A DNA stretch of 64,000 bases, taken from Clostridia bacterium (lineage in GTDB: Bacteria; Bacillota; Clostridia; Oscillospirales; Acutalibacteraceae). Below, piece by piece: positions 40,068-50,194 of this stretch; within the stretch, counting starts at the first letter, position 1; each line of letters starts with the position of its first letter. The DNA lies in contig JAFSAR010000023.1 in the NCBI GenBank assembly GCA_017442225.1, positions 1 through 64,000 on the forward strand. The letters are read 5' to 3'. The notes beneath the pieces are model-generated. The model was not told where the DNA came from. It saw only the letters and a program-made list of their open reading frames with translations, and made no database searches. Made by a program: the position numbers and the translations under genes.

Positions 40068-41549
40068 TTGTCGGGCAGTGTAAACGATTATGAAAAATGT
40101 TCTTTAAGCGGAGATTTAGATAAAGATATCGCTCTTTTCAAAAATATTTTTAAACGTGACGCCGTGCTGCGTATAAGAGAGGTTTCGGTAGGCGGCGCAT
40201 GTCGGTGTTGTCTTGTATATATGGACGGTATGGTAAACTCGGCACAGCAGGGCGAAACGGTGGTCGAGGCTTTGGTTGAAGCCACTCTGCCCAAAAATCT
40301 ACAGCCGACCGCAAAATATATCGCCCAGAATATATTGTTTGCAAACGAGGTAGGTGAAACCAAAAGCCTGCCCGATATGCTGCGCGCAATTCTTTACGGC
40401 GATACGGTGCTGATTGTAGATGGCAGTAGCTCTGCGCTTACTGTCAACACAAAAGGTTGGCGGACGCGAGGCATAAAAGAGCCTGACAGCGAACGCGTGC
40501 TGCAAGGCCCTCGCGAGGGCTTTGACGAGGCGGCTATGTTTAACCTGGCTATGATAAGGCGAAAATTGCTGACGCCCGACCTTTGTATAGAGCTGATGCG
40601 CATAGGTCGCCGTAGCGATACCCCCGTTTTTATCTGCTATCTTGGATCACTTGCCGATAAAAACACCCTTAAAGAATTGAAGCGACGTCTTGCGAAAATT
40701 GATATCGACGGTATACTCGACAGCAATTATATTGCCGAAAATATCCGCGACCACAAATGTGGAATTTTAAAAACCACAGGCGCTACTGAGCGTCCAGACA
40801 TTGTTGCGGCGCGGCTTCTTGAGGGTAGAATCGCGCTTGTAGTAGACGGTACGCCCGTGGTGCTCACACTGCCATATCTTTTTTCGGAAAATTTTCAGTC
40901 AGACGAGGATTATTACGTTAATTTTACGGCAGCGTCAATCTCACGCATACTGCGTTATATCTGCTTTTTTGTCGCGGTGAGCGTACCTGGAGTTTTTTTA
41001 GCGCTTGTAACCCATCATTTTGACCTGTTGCCCACACGTTTTGCAATATCTGTGTCACGGCTTCGTGTAGGAGTGCCTATCGGCAGCGCCGTCGAGTGTC
41101 TGGCGCTGCTTTTGGCGTTTGAAATTTTAAAGGAATCGGGACTGCGTATGCCGCAAAACTTAGGTCACGCGCTAAGTGTTGTGGGCGGTCTTGTGGTAGG
41201 ACAAGCCGCAGTTGAAGCAAGCATTATAAGCGCGCCTATGTTGATTGCGGTATCCCTTAGCGCCATAGCGGGACTTATGGTACCGCGACTTAGTTCTGCC
41301 GTGCTTTATTTAAGATTTATAAACGTTATCGCCTGCGCCGTGTTTGGCCTTTACGGATTTTTTGCGGTATCGGCATTGTTTTTGCTTAGCGTATTTAATA
41401 TAAGCTCTTTCGGGGTTGATTATACCGCGTCCTTTGCGCGTCCCGATGCGCAGAATATGAAGGATATATTTATTCGCGCGCCATGGCCAAAAATGCTGAC
41501 GCGCCCTAGGTTTAACAAAAACAAGATAAGAAAGGGTAATGGGATTTGA
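40068..41549 (+). CDS. gerKA: Spore germination protein, GerA family (A subunit)
   Basis: 493 residues. The family signature is VLQGPREGFDEAAMFNLAMI RRKL in the N-terminal soluble domain. Four or five membrane helices follow from about residue 295, with RISRILRYICFF-like and FPQNLGHALSVVGGLVVGQA elements (here MPQNLGHALSVVGGLVVGQA). TTG start behind GGGGGAA. It forms the germinant receptor with the B and C subunits encoded next. The germinant cannot be read. Confidence 0.92.
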   Translation: MSGSVNDYEKCSLSGDLDKDIALFKNIFKRDAVLRIREVSVGGACRCCLVYMDGMVNSAQQGETVVEALVEATLPKNLQPTAKYIAQNILFANEVGETKSLPDMLRAILYGDTVLIVDGSSSALTVNTKGWRTRGIKEPDSERVLQGPREGFDEAAMFNLAMIRRKLLTPDLCIELMRIGRRSDTPVFICYLGSLADKNTLKELKRRLAKIDIDGILDSNYIAENIRDHKCGILKTTGATERPDIVAARLLEGRIALVVDGTPVVLTLPYLFSENFQSDEDYYVNFTAASISRILRYICFFVAVSVPGVFLALVTHHFDLLPTRFAISVSRLRVGVPIGSAVECLALLLAFEILKESGLRMPQNLGHALSVVGGLVVGQAAVEASIISAPMLIAVSLSAIAGLMVPRLSSAVLYLRFINVIACAVFGLYGFFAVSALFLLSVFNISSFGVDYTASFARPDAQNMKDIFIRAPWPKMLTRPRFNKNKIRKGNGI

Positions 41550-42115
41550 AAAAAACTGCGATAATATCAATTTTAATATCTTTAATCTCATTGTGTGGCT
41601 GTGCGGGTTATCGCGAGATACAACGCGGATATTTTGTCACTGCGATAGGTTTTACAAAGCAAAGTAATGATTTTGGTATTGTTTTAGAAACGCTCTCGCC
41701 CTCTGATACAGAGCCGTCGGGTGAGAAAAGCAACATCATATCGGGCAGTGGTAAAACGCTTGACGCGGCATACGGTGAAGTAAACCAAAGTCTTACAAAA
41801 TCGCTTTATTTTGAGCATTGCGGCGCAATCGTAGTAAGCCGCGATTTTACAGAAAGCGAAATGTCGGAAATTTTTGATTTTTGTACTAATTTGTACACAC
41901 TGAATATTGACGCTTACGTGGCGCAGACCGATGACGTAACGGCGCTTTTTGAAAGCAAAACCGCCGATGAAAGCGTTGGCTACAGCATAATAGGTCTTAT
42001 AAAAAATGCGGGCAATAATACCTTTTCAAATCAACTTTATCAGATAAAAAGACGGGACGCCCAAACCGTTTTGCCCACGGTAAGCGTCCAAAACAACACA
42101 TTGGTTTTAGAGTGA
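41546..42115 (+). CDS. gerKC: Ger(x)C-type germination lipoprotein, short
   Basis: 189 residues against about 370-400 for full GerC proteins. A lipobox LCGCAG ends the signal. The start REIQRGYFVTAIGF and GSGKTLDAAYGEVNQSLTKS LYFEHC correspond to the GerC N-terminal domain; the two C-terminal domains are absent. A clean stop overlapping the next start (GTGA) argues against a frameshift. TTG start overlaps the gerA stop. Confidence 0.8.
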   Translation: MKKTAIISILISLISLCGCAGYREIQRGYFVTAIGFTKQSNDFGIVLETLSPSDTEPSGEKSNIISGSGKTLDAAYGEVNQSLTKSLYFEHCGAIVVSRDFTESEMSEIFDFCTNLYTLNIDAYVAQTDDVTALFESKTADESVGYSIIGLIKNAGNNTFSNQLYQIKRRDAQTVLPTVSVQNNTLVLE

Positions 42116-42990
42116 AAAATATGGAAAAGCATAGCTATAAAATTCATACCTTGGCGTGCGTGGCGCTTTTTACGGCGGGCAATGCCGCAATAATGCAACC
42201 CTTTTACGGCAAAAGTAATTTTTTGGCTGTATTTTTATTGACTGCGCTGTTCTCGGCCTCTTTTGCTTTGCTGTCGGTGGCAGTTGTAAACCTTGCATTT
42301 AAAGAAAGTGACTCTCGCTTTAGGAAAATACTTCGGTATATTATTGCCGCAGCGGCAGTTTTAGCGGCAATTTACGGCGCCTTTTCAACGGTTTTTGACT
42401 ACGTAACCTTTCTCGGCAAAGCACAGCTGCCTCAAATGCATACGGCGCTGATTGCCTTGGCAACGCTCGGGTTTATTGTCGTTTTTATAAAAATTTCGCA
42501 TACAGCAATATTAAAATACTGCCTTTTTATGGCGGCGCTGTCAGTAGCGGTTGTTGTCTTGCTTTTTGGCGTGTCGGTAAAATTGTTTGATTTTGCCGCA
42601 CTCACGCTTGATGCGAGCCTTTCGGGTAGCGACTGCGCCTTGTCATTTAAATGCTTTTTAAAATATTTTTCACCCATTTTGGCGGCGGTGTTATTTGTAA
42701 CCCTTGCAAACGGAAAAACAAAAACTGTCAATATTTGGGGAGGTCTGGGTGTGGGATTTTTAATTCTTCTGATTACCGCCGTTCAAAGTGTTTTGATTTT
42801 AGGCAATTCGGGAGGATACGAATTTTCCTATCTGTATGCTGTAAGCGTTTTTTCATCGGGCAACTTGTTTTCGCGGCTTGATGGGTTTGTATATTTTCTG
42901 TTTTTTGCCACAGTAACGGTAAAAATAGCGGTTTGCGCAAAGCTTTTACCTTTGATTATAAGGCGTCTTGTTTACGCAAAGCATTTTTAA
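42112..42990 (+). CDS. gerKB: GerB-like spore germination permease, short
   Basis: 292 residues with about eight predicted membrane segments; typical GerB proteins have ten helices and about 365 residues. Family-type features are weak, so the call leans on position after gerA and gerC. Segments such as VFDYVTFLGKAQLP and YEFSYLYAVSVFSSGNLFSR LDGF match the GerB pattern before the last helices. GTG at 42112 overlaps the gerC stop; ATG at 42121 is an alternative start. It belongs to the APC-type transporter fold and would sense or transport the germinant. Confidence 0.7.
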   Translation: MKNMEKHSYKIHTLACVALFTAGNAAIMQPFYGKSNFLAVFLLTALFSASFALLSVAVVNLAFKESDSRFRKILRYIIAAAAVLAAIYGAFSTVFDYVTFLGKAQLPQMHTALIALATLGFIVVFIKISHTAILKYCLFMAALSVAVVVLLFGVSVKLFDFAALTLDASLSGSDCALSFKCFLKYFSPILAAVLFVTLANGKTKTVNIWGGLGVGFLILLITAVQSVLILGNSGGYEFSYLYAVSVFSSGNLFSRLDGFVYFLFFATVTVKIAVCAKLLPLIIRRLVYAKHF

Positions 42991-43008
42991 TGGAAAACTA
43001 ACAAATTA

Positions 43009-43036
43009 TTGACAAAACTCATAAAAACAATATAAT
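43009..43036 (+). promoter_or_regulatory. Promoter of the CotH gene
   Basis: TTGACA, a 16-nt spacer and TATAAT, about 60 nt before the start codon. Confidence 0.75.
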
Positions 43037-43096
43037 ATTCTTAGATACTTTTGTTGAAGAAAACAAAGCGCTACTATGTTTTCAGGAGTTGAGAAT

Positions 43097-44809
43097 ATGA
43101 AAAAATTATTGGTCTTATGTTTTGCGTTAGCGCTTATCTTTGCTTGTAGCGGCTGCGCAGCAAATCCCACAGACGAAAACGTTAGCATCGAAAGTATAGG
43201 TGCTTTGACAGAATCAGGCGATTTGAGCGATTCCGACAATTCTACCGACCTAACCGATTCTGACGATTCGCCTGCCGTAACTAACTCAAACGATTCTGCA
43301 AGTTCCGAAAATTCGCTTGGTTCAACAAAATCTGATATTTCAACTGAACCTGATAATTCAACTGATTCAAGCAAGACTGACGGTTCGGGGGATTCTGACG
43401 ACTCTACAACCAACAATTCTGGTTCAAAGTTGTGTTTTCATTCTTACAAAAAGGCAACCTGTGTGGCGCCAAAAACCTGTACCAAGTGCGGCAAAACCAG
43501 CGGCAAAGCGCTTGGGCATACGTATTCAGATGCAACCTGTGACGCTCCCAAAACCTGCTCGGTTTGCGGCGGTACCACTGGTTCGGCGCTAGGTCATAAA
43601 TACATTACCGGCGAATGCGTTCGTGTTGTAAACGGAAAAGAATGCGGTCATTACAGCGAAACATATTGCCCAAAGCTTTACCTTTCGGGTGATATGTCTA
43701 AAATAACCGACCCCGCGCAAACAAGTAAAAAAATAGAGTGCAACATCGATTACGAGTACAGAAGCAGCGACGATAACTTTAACGGCGCGGCGACAATTAA
43801 AATTCAGGGCTCTTCGAGCACCAAATACGCTAAAAAGAACTATACCATCAATTTTTATGAAGATAGCAGTTATTCAAGCAAAATGAAGATTGATGTTGGC
43901 TTTGGCGCGCAAAGCAAGTATTGTCTTAAAGCTAATTGGGTCGATAAAACACACTCACGCAATGTGGTGACAGCCAAGCTTGCAGGTGAAATGCAGGCAA
44001 AATACGGATTGTTTGAGTCTGCGCCCAACAACGGCGCGATTGACGGCTTCCCTGTAGAAGTATATATTAACGGTGAGTTCCACGGCCTTTATACAATGAA
44101 CATCCCGAAGGATGAGTGGATGTTTAATATGGACGGGGATAACCCGAATCACATTGTAATTTGCGGCGAAAACTGGAAAGATCCCGTTCTTTTTAAAAGC
44201 GTCCCTACCGACCTTAACGACTGGACGGTTGAGGTAGGCCCCGATGATGATGCCACTTTGCAAAAAGTTCAGCGTCTGGTTGATTTTGTTCTTAACAGTA
44301 GCGACAGCGAATTTAAGGCAAACTTCAGCCAATATCTTAATTTAGATTCAACGCTCAATTATTACGTGATGATGCATTGTGGCTGGATGTCTGATAACAG
44401 AGGAAAAAATATGCTTATTGCCACCTATGACGGCAAGATTTGGTATCCTAGCCTTTATGATCTTGACACTACGTGGGGAACGCATTGGACGGGTGGAAGT
44501 CTTTATAATTACTCAAGCGGTTTCTTAGACAATAGTGGCAGCGTGCTGTGGCAACGTATGGAAAAACTTTATAAAAAAGAAATTGCCGCCCGTTATTTTG
44601 AATTGCGCCAGGATGTTCTTAGCGAAGAACATATTATGGCGACCTTTAACAGCTTTTATGACACCATCCCCGCAGAAGTATTAGCGCGTGAAACAGAAAA
44701 ATGGAACACCGAGGAAACCCCTATCCCAGGTTATGACTTTACTCAGATTCAGGCTTACCTTGATTCTGTACTTCCGCGTTTAGATGATAAATACAAGGCT
44801 TGGAGATAA
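43097..44809 (+). CDS. CotH kinase family lipoprotein with tandem Cys-rich repeats
   Basis: About 570 residues. A lipobox (ACSGCAA) ends the signal peptide. Residues about 25-110 are a Ser/Asp/Asn/Thr-rich linker. Two Cys repeats follow: CVAPKTCTKCGKTSGKALGH and CDAPKTCSVCGGTTGSALGH. The CotH core has ATIKIQGSSSTKYAKKNYTI, KANWVDKTHSRNVV, NGEFHGLYTMNIPKDEWMF and WYPSLYDLDTTWG, whose Asp is expected to act in phosphotransfer. CotH of Bacillus phosphorylates spore-coat proteins; the lipoprotein form here would act at the cell surface. It follows the germination genes but has its own promoter. ATG at 43097 follows AGGAG. Confidence 0.85.
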   Translation: MKKLLVLCFALALIFACSGCAANPTDENVSIESIGALTESGDLSDSDNSTDLTDSDDSPAVTNSNDSASSENSLGSTKSDISTEPDNSTDSSKTDGSGDSDDSTTNNSGSKLCFHSYKKATCVAPKTCTKCGKTSGKALGHTYSDATCDAPKTCSVCGGTTGSALGHKYITGECVRVVNGKECGHYSETYCPKLYLSGDMSKITDPAQTSKKIECNIDYEYRSSDDNFNGAATIKIQGSSSTKYAKKNYTINFYEDSSYSSKMKIDVGFGAQSKYCLKANWVDKTHSRNVVTAKLAGEMQAKYGLFESAPNNGAIDGFPVEVYINGEFHGLYTMNIPKDEWMFNMDGDNPNHIVICGENWKDPVLFKSVPTDLNDWTVEVGPDDDATLQKVQRLVDFVLNSSDSEFKANFSQYLNLDSTLNYYVMMHCGWMSDNRGKNMLIATYDGKIWYPSLYDLDTTWGTHWTGGSLYNYSSGFLDNSGSVLWQRMEKLYKKEIAARYFELRQDVLSEEHIMATFNSFYDTIPAEVLARETEKWNTEETPIPGYDFTQIQAYLDSVLPRLDDKYKAWR

Positions 44810-44826
44810 ACATTTAAAATAAACAC

Positions 44827-44865
44827 AAAACCGCTACCAGAGAGAAATGGTAGCGGTTTTGGTTT
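44827..44865 (+). terminator. Terminator of the CotH gene
   Basis: AAAACCGCTACCA pairs with TGGTAGCGGTTTT around GAGAGAAA. Confidence 0.8.
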
Positions 44866-44980
44866 GTTACGGAAAATGTAAATTTAAGGAAGGCGATTGT
44901 CAAAAAAATAAAAATTTCAAATGTTTTTAAGTTTCTGTAAACAGTTTATCATAAAGTGTAAAAAAGTAAATCAAAACAAC

Positions 44981-45009
44981 TTGTAATCTATAGTGTGTTG
45001 TGCTATAAT
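44981..45009 (+). promoter_or_regulatory. Promoter of lepA
   Basis: TTGTAA, a 17-nt spacer and TATAAT, 41 nt before the start. Confidence 0.65.
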
Positions 45010-45049
45010 TCATTATGTATAATTATAAATATATAAGGAGTAGTATGCC

Positions 45050-46855
45050 TTGTCATTTCCACTTGAAAATATCAGAAATTTTTGTATAGTAGCGCACATA
45101 GACCACGGTAAGTCGACCCTTGCCGACCGTTTGCTCGAGCTTACAAAGTCGGTAGCCGAGCGCGATATGGAGGAGCAAATACTTGACAGTATGGACTTAG
45201 AGCGCGAGCGCGGCATCACCATAAAGGCGCACGCTGTAACGCTTTATTATACTGCCGCTGACGGCAAAGAATACGAGCTTAATCTTATCGACACACCGGG
45301 ACACGTTGACTTTAACTATGAGGTATCTCGCTCATTGGCGGCTTGTGAGGGCGCAATACTTGTGGTTGACGCTTCACAGGGTATTGAGGCTCAGACCCTT
45401 GCCAACACCTATTTAGCGGTTGACCACGGGCTTGAAATATTACCCGTTATCAACAAAATCGACCTTCCCTCTGCCGAACCTGACAGAATAAAGGCTGAAA
45501 TTGAGGATATTATCGGCATTCCAGCCGACGAGGCTCCGCTTATTTCGGCAAAAACGGGTATCAATGTCGAACAGGTTTTGGAGCTTATTGTAAACGGTGT
45601 ACCTGCGCCAAAAGGCGACCGTGAAGCACCTCTTAAAGCGCTTATATTTGACTCATACTACGACCCGTACAAAGGTGTTATAGTTTATTTCCGTGTCGTA
45701 TCGGGCAAAATAAGGTCGGGTGACCGAATCAAAATGATGGCGACAGGCGCTGAGTTTGATATTGTTGAGCTTGGTCGCAAGCGCGCTACCAATTATGAAA
45801 CCTGTGATACGTTGGAAGCCGGCGAGGTTGGTTACTTGGCGGCATCCATCAAAACTGTGAGCGAAGCGCGTGTAGGCGATACCATAACCTTGGTATCAAA
45901 TTCTGCTTCCGAGGCGCTACCTGGTTATCGCGCGGCAAAGCCTGTTGTGTTCTGCGGCATTTACCCCGCCGACGGCGCAAAATACCCCGATCTTCGAGAG
46001 GCGCTCGAAAAATTACAGCTTAATGATGCGTCACTTCTCTTTGAACCTGAAACCTCACAGGCATTAGGCTTTGGTTTCCGTTGCGGATTTTTGGGGCTTT
46101 TGCATATGGAAATATTGGAGGAACGACTTGAGCGCGAATACAACCTCGATATTATCACAACCGCACCCAGTGTGCAGTATGAATTTGTATTAACCAATGG
46201 GGAAAGAATATTTGTTGACAACCCGACAAACTACCCCGACCCCGCCGTAATTGCCGAGGCGCTTGAACCCGTGGCAAACGTGCATATCTATTCGCCGAGC
46301 GATTATGTTGGCACTATTATGCAGCTTTGTGAAGAACGACGTGGCGACTATAAGGGTATGACCTATATGGGCGACCGTGTTGATATTCACTATGTGCTTC
46401 CGATGGGTGAGATTGTTTATGACTTTTTCGACGCGCTAAAGAGCCGTACAAAAGGCTATGCAAGCTATGATTACGAAACTGCGGGCTATCAGAAATCAAA
46501 TCTTGTAAAGCTTGACGTTATGCTTGCGGGCGATACGGTTGATGCGTTGTCATTTATTGTTCACACGTCAAATTCCTATGCGCGTGCGCGCCGCATTGCC
46601 GAAAAACTAAAGGAATATATCCCAAGACAGCTTTTCGAGGTTCCCGTTCAGGTAGCCGTAGGCGGCAAGATTATTGCTCGTGAGACGGTAAAGGCTATGC
46701 GCAAGGATGTGCTTGCAAAATGCTACGGCGGTGACATTACACGAAAGAAAAAATTGCTCGAAAAGCAAAAAGAAGGCAAAAAGAAGATGCGTAAACTCGG
46801 CTCGGTAGAGGTACCGAAAGACGCATTTATGGCGGTTTTAAAACTTGATGAATAA
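45050..46855 (+). CDS. lepA: Elongation factor 4 (LepA)
   Basis: 601 residues, the standard length. GTPase motifs are AHIDHGKST (G1), RGITIKA (G2), DTPGHVD (G3), NKID (G4) and SAKTG (G5). The LepA-specific C-terminal domain with the basic tail ([16 protein letters not shown]) is complete. It back-translocates stalled ribosomes. TTG at 45050 follows AAGGAG; an ATG five bases earlier is out of frame. Confidence 0.97.
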   Translation: MSFPLENIRNFCIVAHIDHGKSTLADRLLELTKSVAERDMEEQILDSMDLERERGITIKAHAVTLYYTAADGKEYELNLIDTPGHVDFNYEVSRSLAACEGAILVVDASQGIEAQTLANTYLAVDHGLEILPVINKIDLPSAEPDRIKAEIEDIIGIPADEAPLISAKTGINVEQVLELIVNGVPAPKGDREAPLKALIFDSYYDPYKGVIVYFRVVSGKIRSGDRIKMMATGAEFDIVELGRKRATNYETCDTLEAGEVGYLAASIKTVSEARVGDTITLVSNSASEALPGYRAAKPVVFCGIYPADGAKYPDLREALEKLQLNDASLLFEPETSQALGFGFRCGFLGLLHMEILEERLEREYNLDIITTAPSVQYEFVLTNGERIFVDNPTNYPDPAVIAEALEPVANVHIYSPSDYVGTIMQLCEERRGDYKGMTYMGDRVDIHYVLPMGEIVYDFFDALKSRTKGYASYDYETAGYQKSNLVKLDVMLAGDTVDALSFIVHTSNSYARARRIAEKLKEYIPRQLFEVPVQVAVGGKIIARETVKAMRKDVLAKCYGGDITRKKKLLEKQKEGKKKMRKLGSVEVPKDAFMAVLKLDE

Positions 46856-46860
46856 CTTTG

Positions 46861-46890
46861 TAGGGAGCGATGCCCACATCGTCCCGTTAA
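46861..46890. repeat. REP-like palindrome between lepA and vanY
   Basis: TAGGGAGCGATG-CCCA-CATCGTCCC is a short hairpin of the GTAGGG(G)CGATG type common in Clostridial intergenic regions. Confidence 0.5.
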
Positions 46891-46902
46891 AAGAGGTATA
46901 AA

Positions 46903-47796
46903 ATGACCGAAAGACGAAAAAAGGCGATAATTCGCCGCAGAATTTTTATAGCGCTGCTTGCCGTATTGCTTGCGGTGCTTATAGCGCTGATAGCAGTAAT
47001 TGTCGCTGTAATTAAAAACGGCTCAAACACAAACAATAATAATTCATCGGATATAAGTTTTGTGTCAAGCGAACAAAATTTATCTGAGCCAGATGACAGT
47101 TCTTCTCAAGAAGATACACCGTCAGAGCCGGAGGTTTTTGTAACACCTACGGGGGTAGAACTTGATGCTGATTTTGGTAGATTGCTTCTTATCAATGGCG
47201 AAAATGCTTTGCCCGACGATTACGATACTAAGGTGCGTGAATATCTTGTAGAGATTGACCCACAGTATCGCAACAATAATTATGTAACACAGATACACAA
47301 GGACGTATATCCATACATTACAGCTATGGTGGCGGCAGCGCAAGCCGATGGCGTGGATTTGAGGGTTTGGTCACCGTTCCGTAGCTATGCTATACAAAAC
47401 GACCTGTTTCAAAAACAGGTTAACCGCGTAGGCGGTGATGAGGAAAAGGCGGCTACCGTTGTAGCGCGACCTGGAACCAGCGAACACAACACAGGTCTTT
47501 GTGCCGACTTTAATATGGCAAGCGACACATTTGAAAGCACGCCTATGTACACCTGGATGTGCGAAAACGCCGAGAATTATGGTTTTATACTTCGTTATCC
47601 AAAGGATAAGCAGCACATAACAGGCGTTATCTATGAGTCGTGGCATTGGCGGTTTGTTGGCATAAATAACGCAAAGTTAATCAACGAGTTAGGGCTAACT
47701 CTTGAAGAATTTATTGAGATGAAAAATTTTGATCCCGCAATGGATATGTATGGCGACGACTCGGCAAGCAATACTGCCGAACAGATAATAGACTAA
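46903..47796 (+). CDS. D-alanyl-D-alanine carboxypeptidase, VanY/M15B family, membrane-anchored
   Basis: 297 residues. A cytoplasmic basic start and one transmembrane helix (RIFIALLAVLLAVLIALIAV) are followed by an Asn/Ser-rich stalk. The M15B domain has WSPFRSYAIQNDLF, GTSEHNTGLCADF with His and Asp zinc ligands, and YESWHWRFVG with the general-base region and the third ligand. It trims the terminal D-Ala of peptidoglycan stem peptides. Nothing links it to vancomycin resistance here. It precedes murD, so the theme is wall metabolism. Confidence 0.9.
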   Translation: MTERRKKAIIRRRIFIALLAVLLAVLIALIAVIVAVIKNGSNTNNNNSSDISFVSSEQNLSEPDDSSSQEDTPSEPEVFVTPTGVELDADFGRLLLINGENALPDDYDTKVREYLVEIDPQYRNNNYVTQIHKDVYPYITAMVAAAQADGVDLRVWSPFRSYAIQNDLFQKQVNRVGGDEEKAATVVARPGTSEHNTGLCADFNMASDTFESTPMYTWMCENAENYGFILRYPKDKQHITGVIYESWHWRFVGINNAKLINELGLTLEEFIEMKNFDPAMDMYGDDSASNTAEQIID

Positions 47797-47813
47797 TTTT
47801 GGAGGAACGCTTT

Positions 47814-49193
47814 ATGGATTTTAAGCAGTTTTTCAGTCAACTTAAAGGTAAAAAAATCGCTATGTGCGGTATCGGTGTCAGCAATACGCCGCTTATTTTG
47901 CGCTTTTTAGAGCAGGGAGCGCGCGTTATCGCCTGTGACCGCCGCGAGCGCGAACAGATAGGCGTTATTGCCGACCAGCTTGAAAAGGCGGGCGCCGAGC
48001 TAAAGCTTGGCGACGGATATCTTGACAATCTTGAGGTGGATATTATATTCCGTACCCCAGGTATGAACTTCCATCTTCCCGAGCTTGAAAAAGCGCGCAA
48101 GCGCGGTATTGCGGTGACCAGCGAAATGGAGGTTTTCTTTGACCTTTGCCCTGCAACAATTTTTGCGGTAACGGGCTCTGACGGCAAGACCACAACCACA
48201 ACTCTTATTGCAAAGATGCTCGAAGCTGAGGGTAAGCGCGTCTTTGTAGGCGGCAATATTGGCACACCGCTGCTGCCTGAAATCGAAAATATTACAGCCG
48301 ACGACTTTGTTGTGGCAGAGCTTTCGTCCTTCCAACTTATTTCTATGCGTAAAAGTCCCGACGTTGCGGTTGTTACAAACGTAGCGCCAAACCACCTTGA
48401 CGTGCATAAGGATATGGACGAATACGTAGAGGCAAAGAAAAACATACTGCTCCATCAAAATGCATTTTCACGCACGGTGCTTAACCGTGATAACGATATT
48501 ACCGAAGCTTTCCGCAAGGACGTGCGCGGACAGAGCCTTGGTTTTAGTATGTCACGCCGCCTTAATAACGGCGCGTGGCTTGCGGACGACGGTGTGCTTC
48601 ATATGGCGTACCGCGGTATTGACGTACCCGTAGTAGACCGCAAGGACATCAGAGTATTAGGCGACCACAATGTAGAAAATTATCTTACCGCTATTGCTGC
48701 TGTATGGGGCTACGTTGGTGTGGATAATATATGCAAGGTAGCACGCGAGTTCGGCGGCGTAGAACACCGTATAGAATTTGTACGCGAGATAAACGGCGTA
48801 AAATACTATAACGATTCTATCGCATCAAGCCCGACAAGAACTATCGCGGGTCTTAAAGCCTTTGACCGCAAGGTAACGCTTATTGCAGGTGGCTATGACA
48901 AGCATATTCCATTTGAGCCTATGATGCCATACGTTGTAGAAAAGGTTAAAACGCTTTATCTTTGTGGTGATACGGCAGATAAGATAGAAAAATGTCTGCT
49001 CGATTACGAGGGATATCACGGCGAGCCTGTGATTGTAAGGGTTAAGGATATTGCCGAGGCAGTAGATGCGGCATACAAAAACGCGGTATCGGGCGATATT
49101 GTAACGCTTTCTCCCGCTTGCGCAAGCTTTGATATGTATCCCAACTTTGTGGCAAGAGGTAATCATTTTAAACAATTGGTGAACGAACTGTAA
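47814..49193 (+). CDS. murD: UDP-N-acetylmuramoyl-L-alanine--D-glutamate ligase
   Basis: About 459 residues. The P-loop TGSDGKTTTTTLI, the NVAPNHLDVHKDMDEYVEAK segment and the C-terminal YNDSIASSPTRTIAGLKAF and SPACASFDMYPNF blocks are MurD features. It adds D-glutamate to UDP-MurNAc-L-Ala. ATG at 47814 lies 7 nt after GGAGG; an in-frame TTG at 47799 would overlap that site. It starts the chain murD, M42, M42, GNAT, all closely spaced or overlapping. Confidence 0.95.
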   Translation: MDFKQFFSQLKGKKIAMCGIGVSNTPLILRFLEQGARVIACDRREREQIGVIADQLEKAGAELKLGDGYLDNLEVDIIFRTPGMNFHLPELEKARKRGIAVTSEMEVFFDLCPATIFAVTGSDGKTTTTTLIAKMLEAEGKRVFVGGNIGTPLLPEIENITADDFVVAELSSFQLISMRKSPDVAVVTNVAPNHLDVHKDMDEYVEAKKNILLHQNAFSRTVLNRDNDITEAFRKDVRGQSLGFSMSRRLNNGAWLADDGVLHMAYRGIDVPVVDRKDIRVLGDHNVENYLTAIAAVWGYVGVDNICKVAREFGGVEHRIEFVREINGVKYYNDSIASSPTRTIAGLKAFDRKVTLIAGGYDKHIPFEPMMPYVVEKVKTLYLCGDTADKIEKCLLDYEGYHGEPVIVRVKDIAEAVDAAYKNAVSGDIVTLSPACASFDMYPNFVARGNHFKQLVNEL

Positions 49194-50194
49194 TGGATAT
49201 TAAAGAAATTCTTTTTAAATTGTCGGACGCGGTGAGTATCGGCAATATAACCGATGCATCCCAAATTGCGTTTGAAGAGCTTTCAAAATATGCAAAGACT
49301 TTACAAAACGGTATAAACGTTATAGGCGAAATAAAGGGTGAAAGCGATTACACCCTTATGCTTGAAGCGCATATCGATGAAGTAGGCTTTGTTGTAACCG
49401 ATATTGATGAAGACGGATTTCTAACCGTTAAAAACTGTGGCGGTATTGACCTGCGCGCACTGCCGTCAAGAACTGTTGTTATACACGGCAAAGAAAAGGT
49501 GACAGGTGTGTTCTGCGCAACACCGCCCCACCTTGGCGGCGTGAAAGAATACGACGATATATCTGTTTTGAAAATAGACACCCTTTTGGGCGAAAAGGCA
49601 AAGGATATAATCGCTGTCGGTGACCTTGTGACATTTAATCAAAAGGCAGTTGATTTGCGCGGCAGCCGCGTTACAGGTAAAAGCCTTGACAATCGCGCGG
49701 GTGTTGCTTGCCTTTTATTACTTGCCGAAAAACTAAGTGACAAAAAACTGCCGTTTAATGTTGTTTTTGCTTTTACCGATGCCGAGGAATTAGGCTGTCG
49801 CGGCGCAAAGACTGCCGCGTTCAGTATTTCTCCCGACGAGGCTATTGTGCTTGACGTTTCGTTTGCCGATGCGCCCGACGTGCCAAACAACGATTGCGGC
49901 AAGTTGTCAGGCGGCGCAATGATTGGTATGTCGCCTATTCTTGATAAAGGCATTTCTAAAACCTTGATATCCATTGCCAAGGAAAATAATATGCCCTATC
50001 AGACCGAGGTTATGGGCGGCAGAACAGGTACTAACAGCGACGTTATTTCCATCTCAAAAAGCGGTGTAAAAACGGGACTTGTATCAATTCCGCTTCGCAA
50101 TATGCACACCGATGTTGAAATTATCGATATAAAGGATATAGAAAGCGTTTGCGACCTTCTCTTTAAATGTATTTTAAAAGGAGGTAACGCATAA
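49193..50194 (+). CDS. M42 family metallopeptidase (glutamyl aminopeptidase-like), copy 1
   Basis: 333 residues. The first zinc motif is EAHIDEVGF, then GKSLDNRAGVACLL (bridging Asp), FTDAEELGCRGAK (catalytic Glu pair), DVSFADAPD and a final RNMHTDVEIID with the last His. These are the expected dinuclear-zinc ligands of M42. The enzymes form TET-like dodecamers that trim peptides. Start overlaps the murD stop by one base. Its neighbour is a diverged paralogue. Confidence 0.9.
   Translation: MDIKEILFKLSDAVSIGNITDASQIAFEELSKYAKTLQNGINVIGEIKGESDYTLMLEAHIDEVGFVVTDIDEDGFLTVKNCGGIDLRALPSRTVVIHGKEKVTGVFCATPPHLGGVKEYDDISVLKIDTLLGEKAKDIIAVGDLVTFNQKAVDLRGSRVTGKSLDNRAGVACLLLLAEKLSDKKLPFNVVFAFTDAEELGCRGAKTAAFSISPDEAIVLDVSFADAPDVPNNDCGKLSGGAMIGMSPILDKGISKTLISIAKENNMPYQTEVMGGRTGTNSDVISISKSGVKTGLVSIPLRNMHTDVEIIDIKDIESVCDLLFKCILKGGNA

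Noticed and set aside
43006-43416. Ser/Glu-rich open frame on the minus strand over the CotH start
   Set aside because: It is the complement of the Ser/Asp-rich linker of CotH and overlaps its promoter; no ribosome binding site.
46903-47796. VanY-type gene as part of a glycopeptide-resistance cluster
   Set aside because: No vanH, vanA-type ligase, vanX or two-component genes are nearby. It sits with murD in a housekeeping run.
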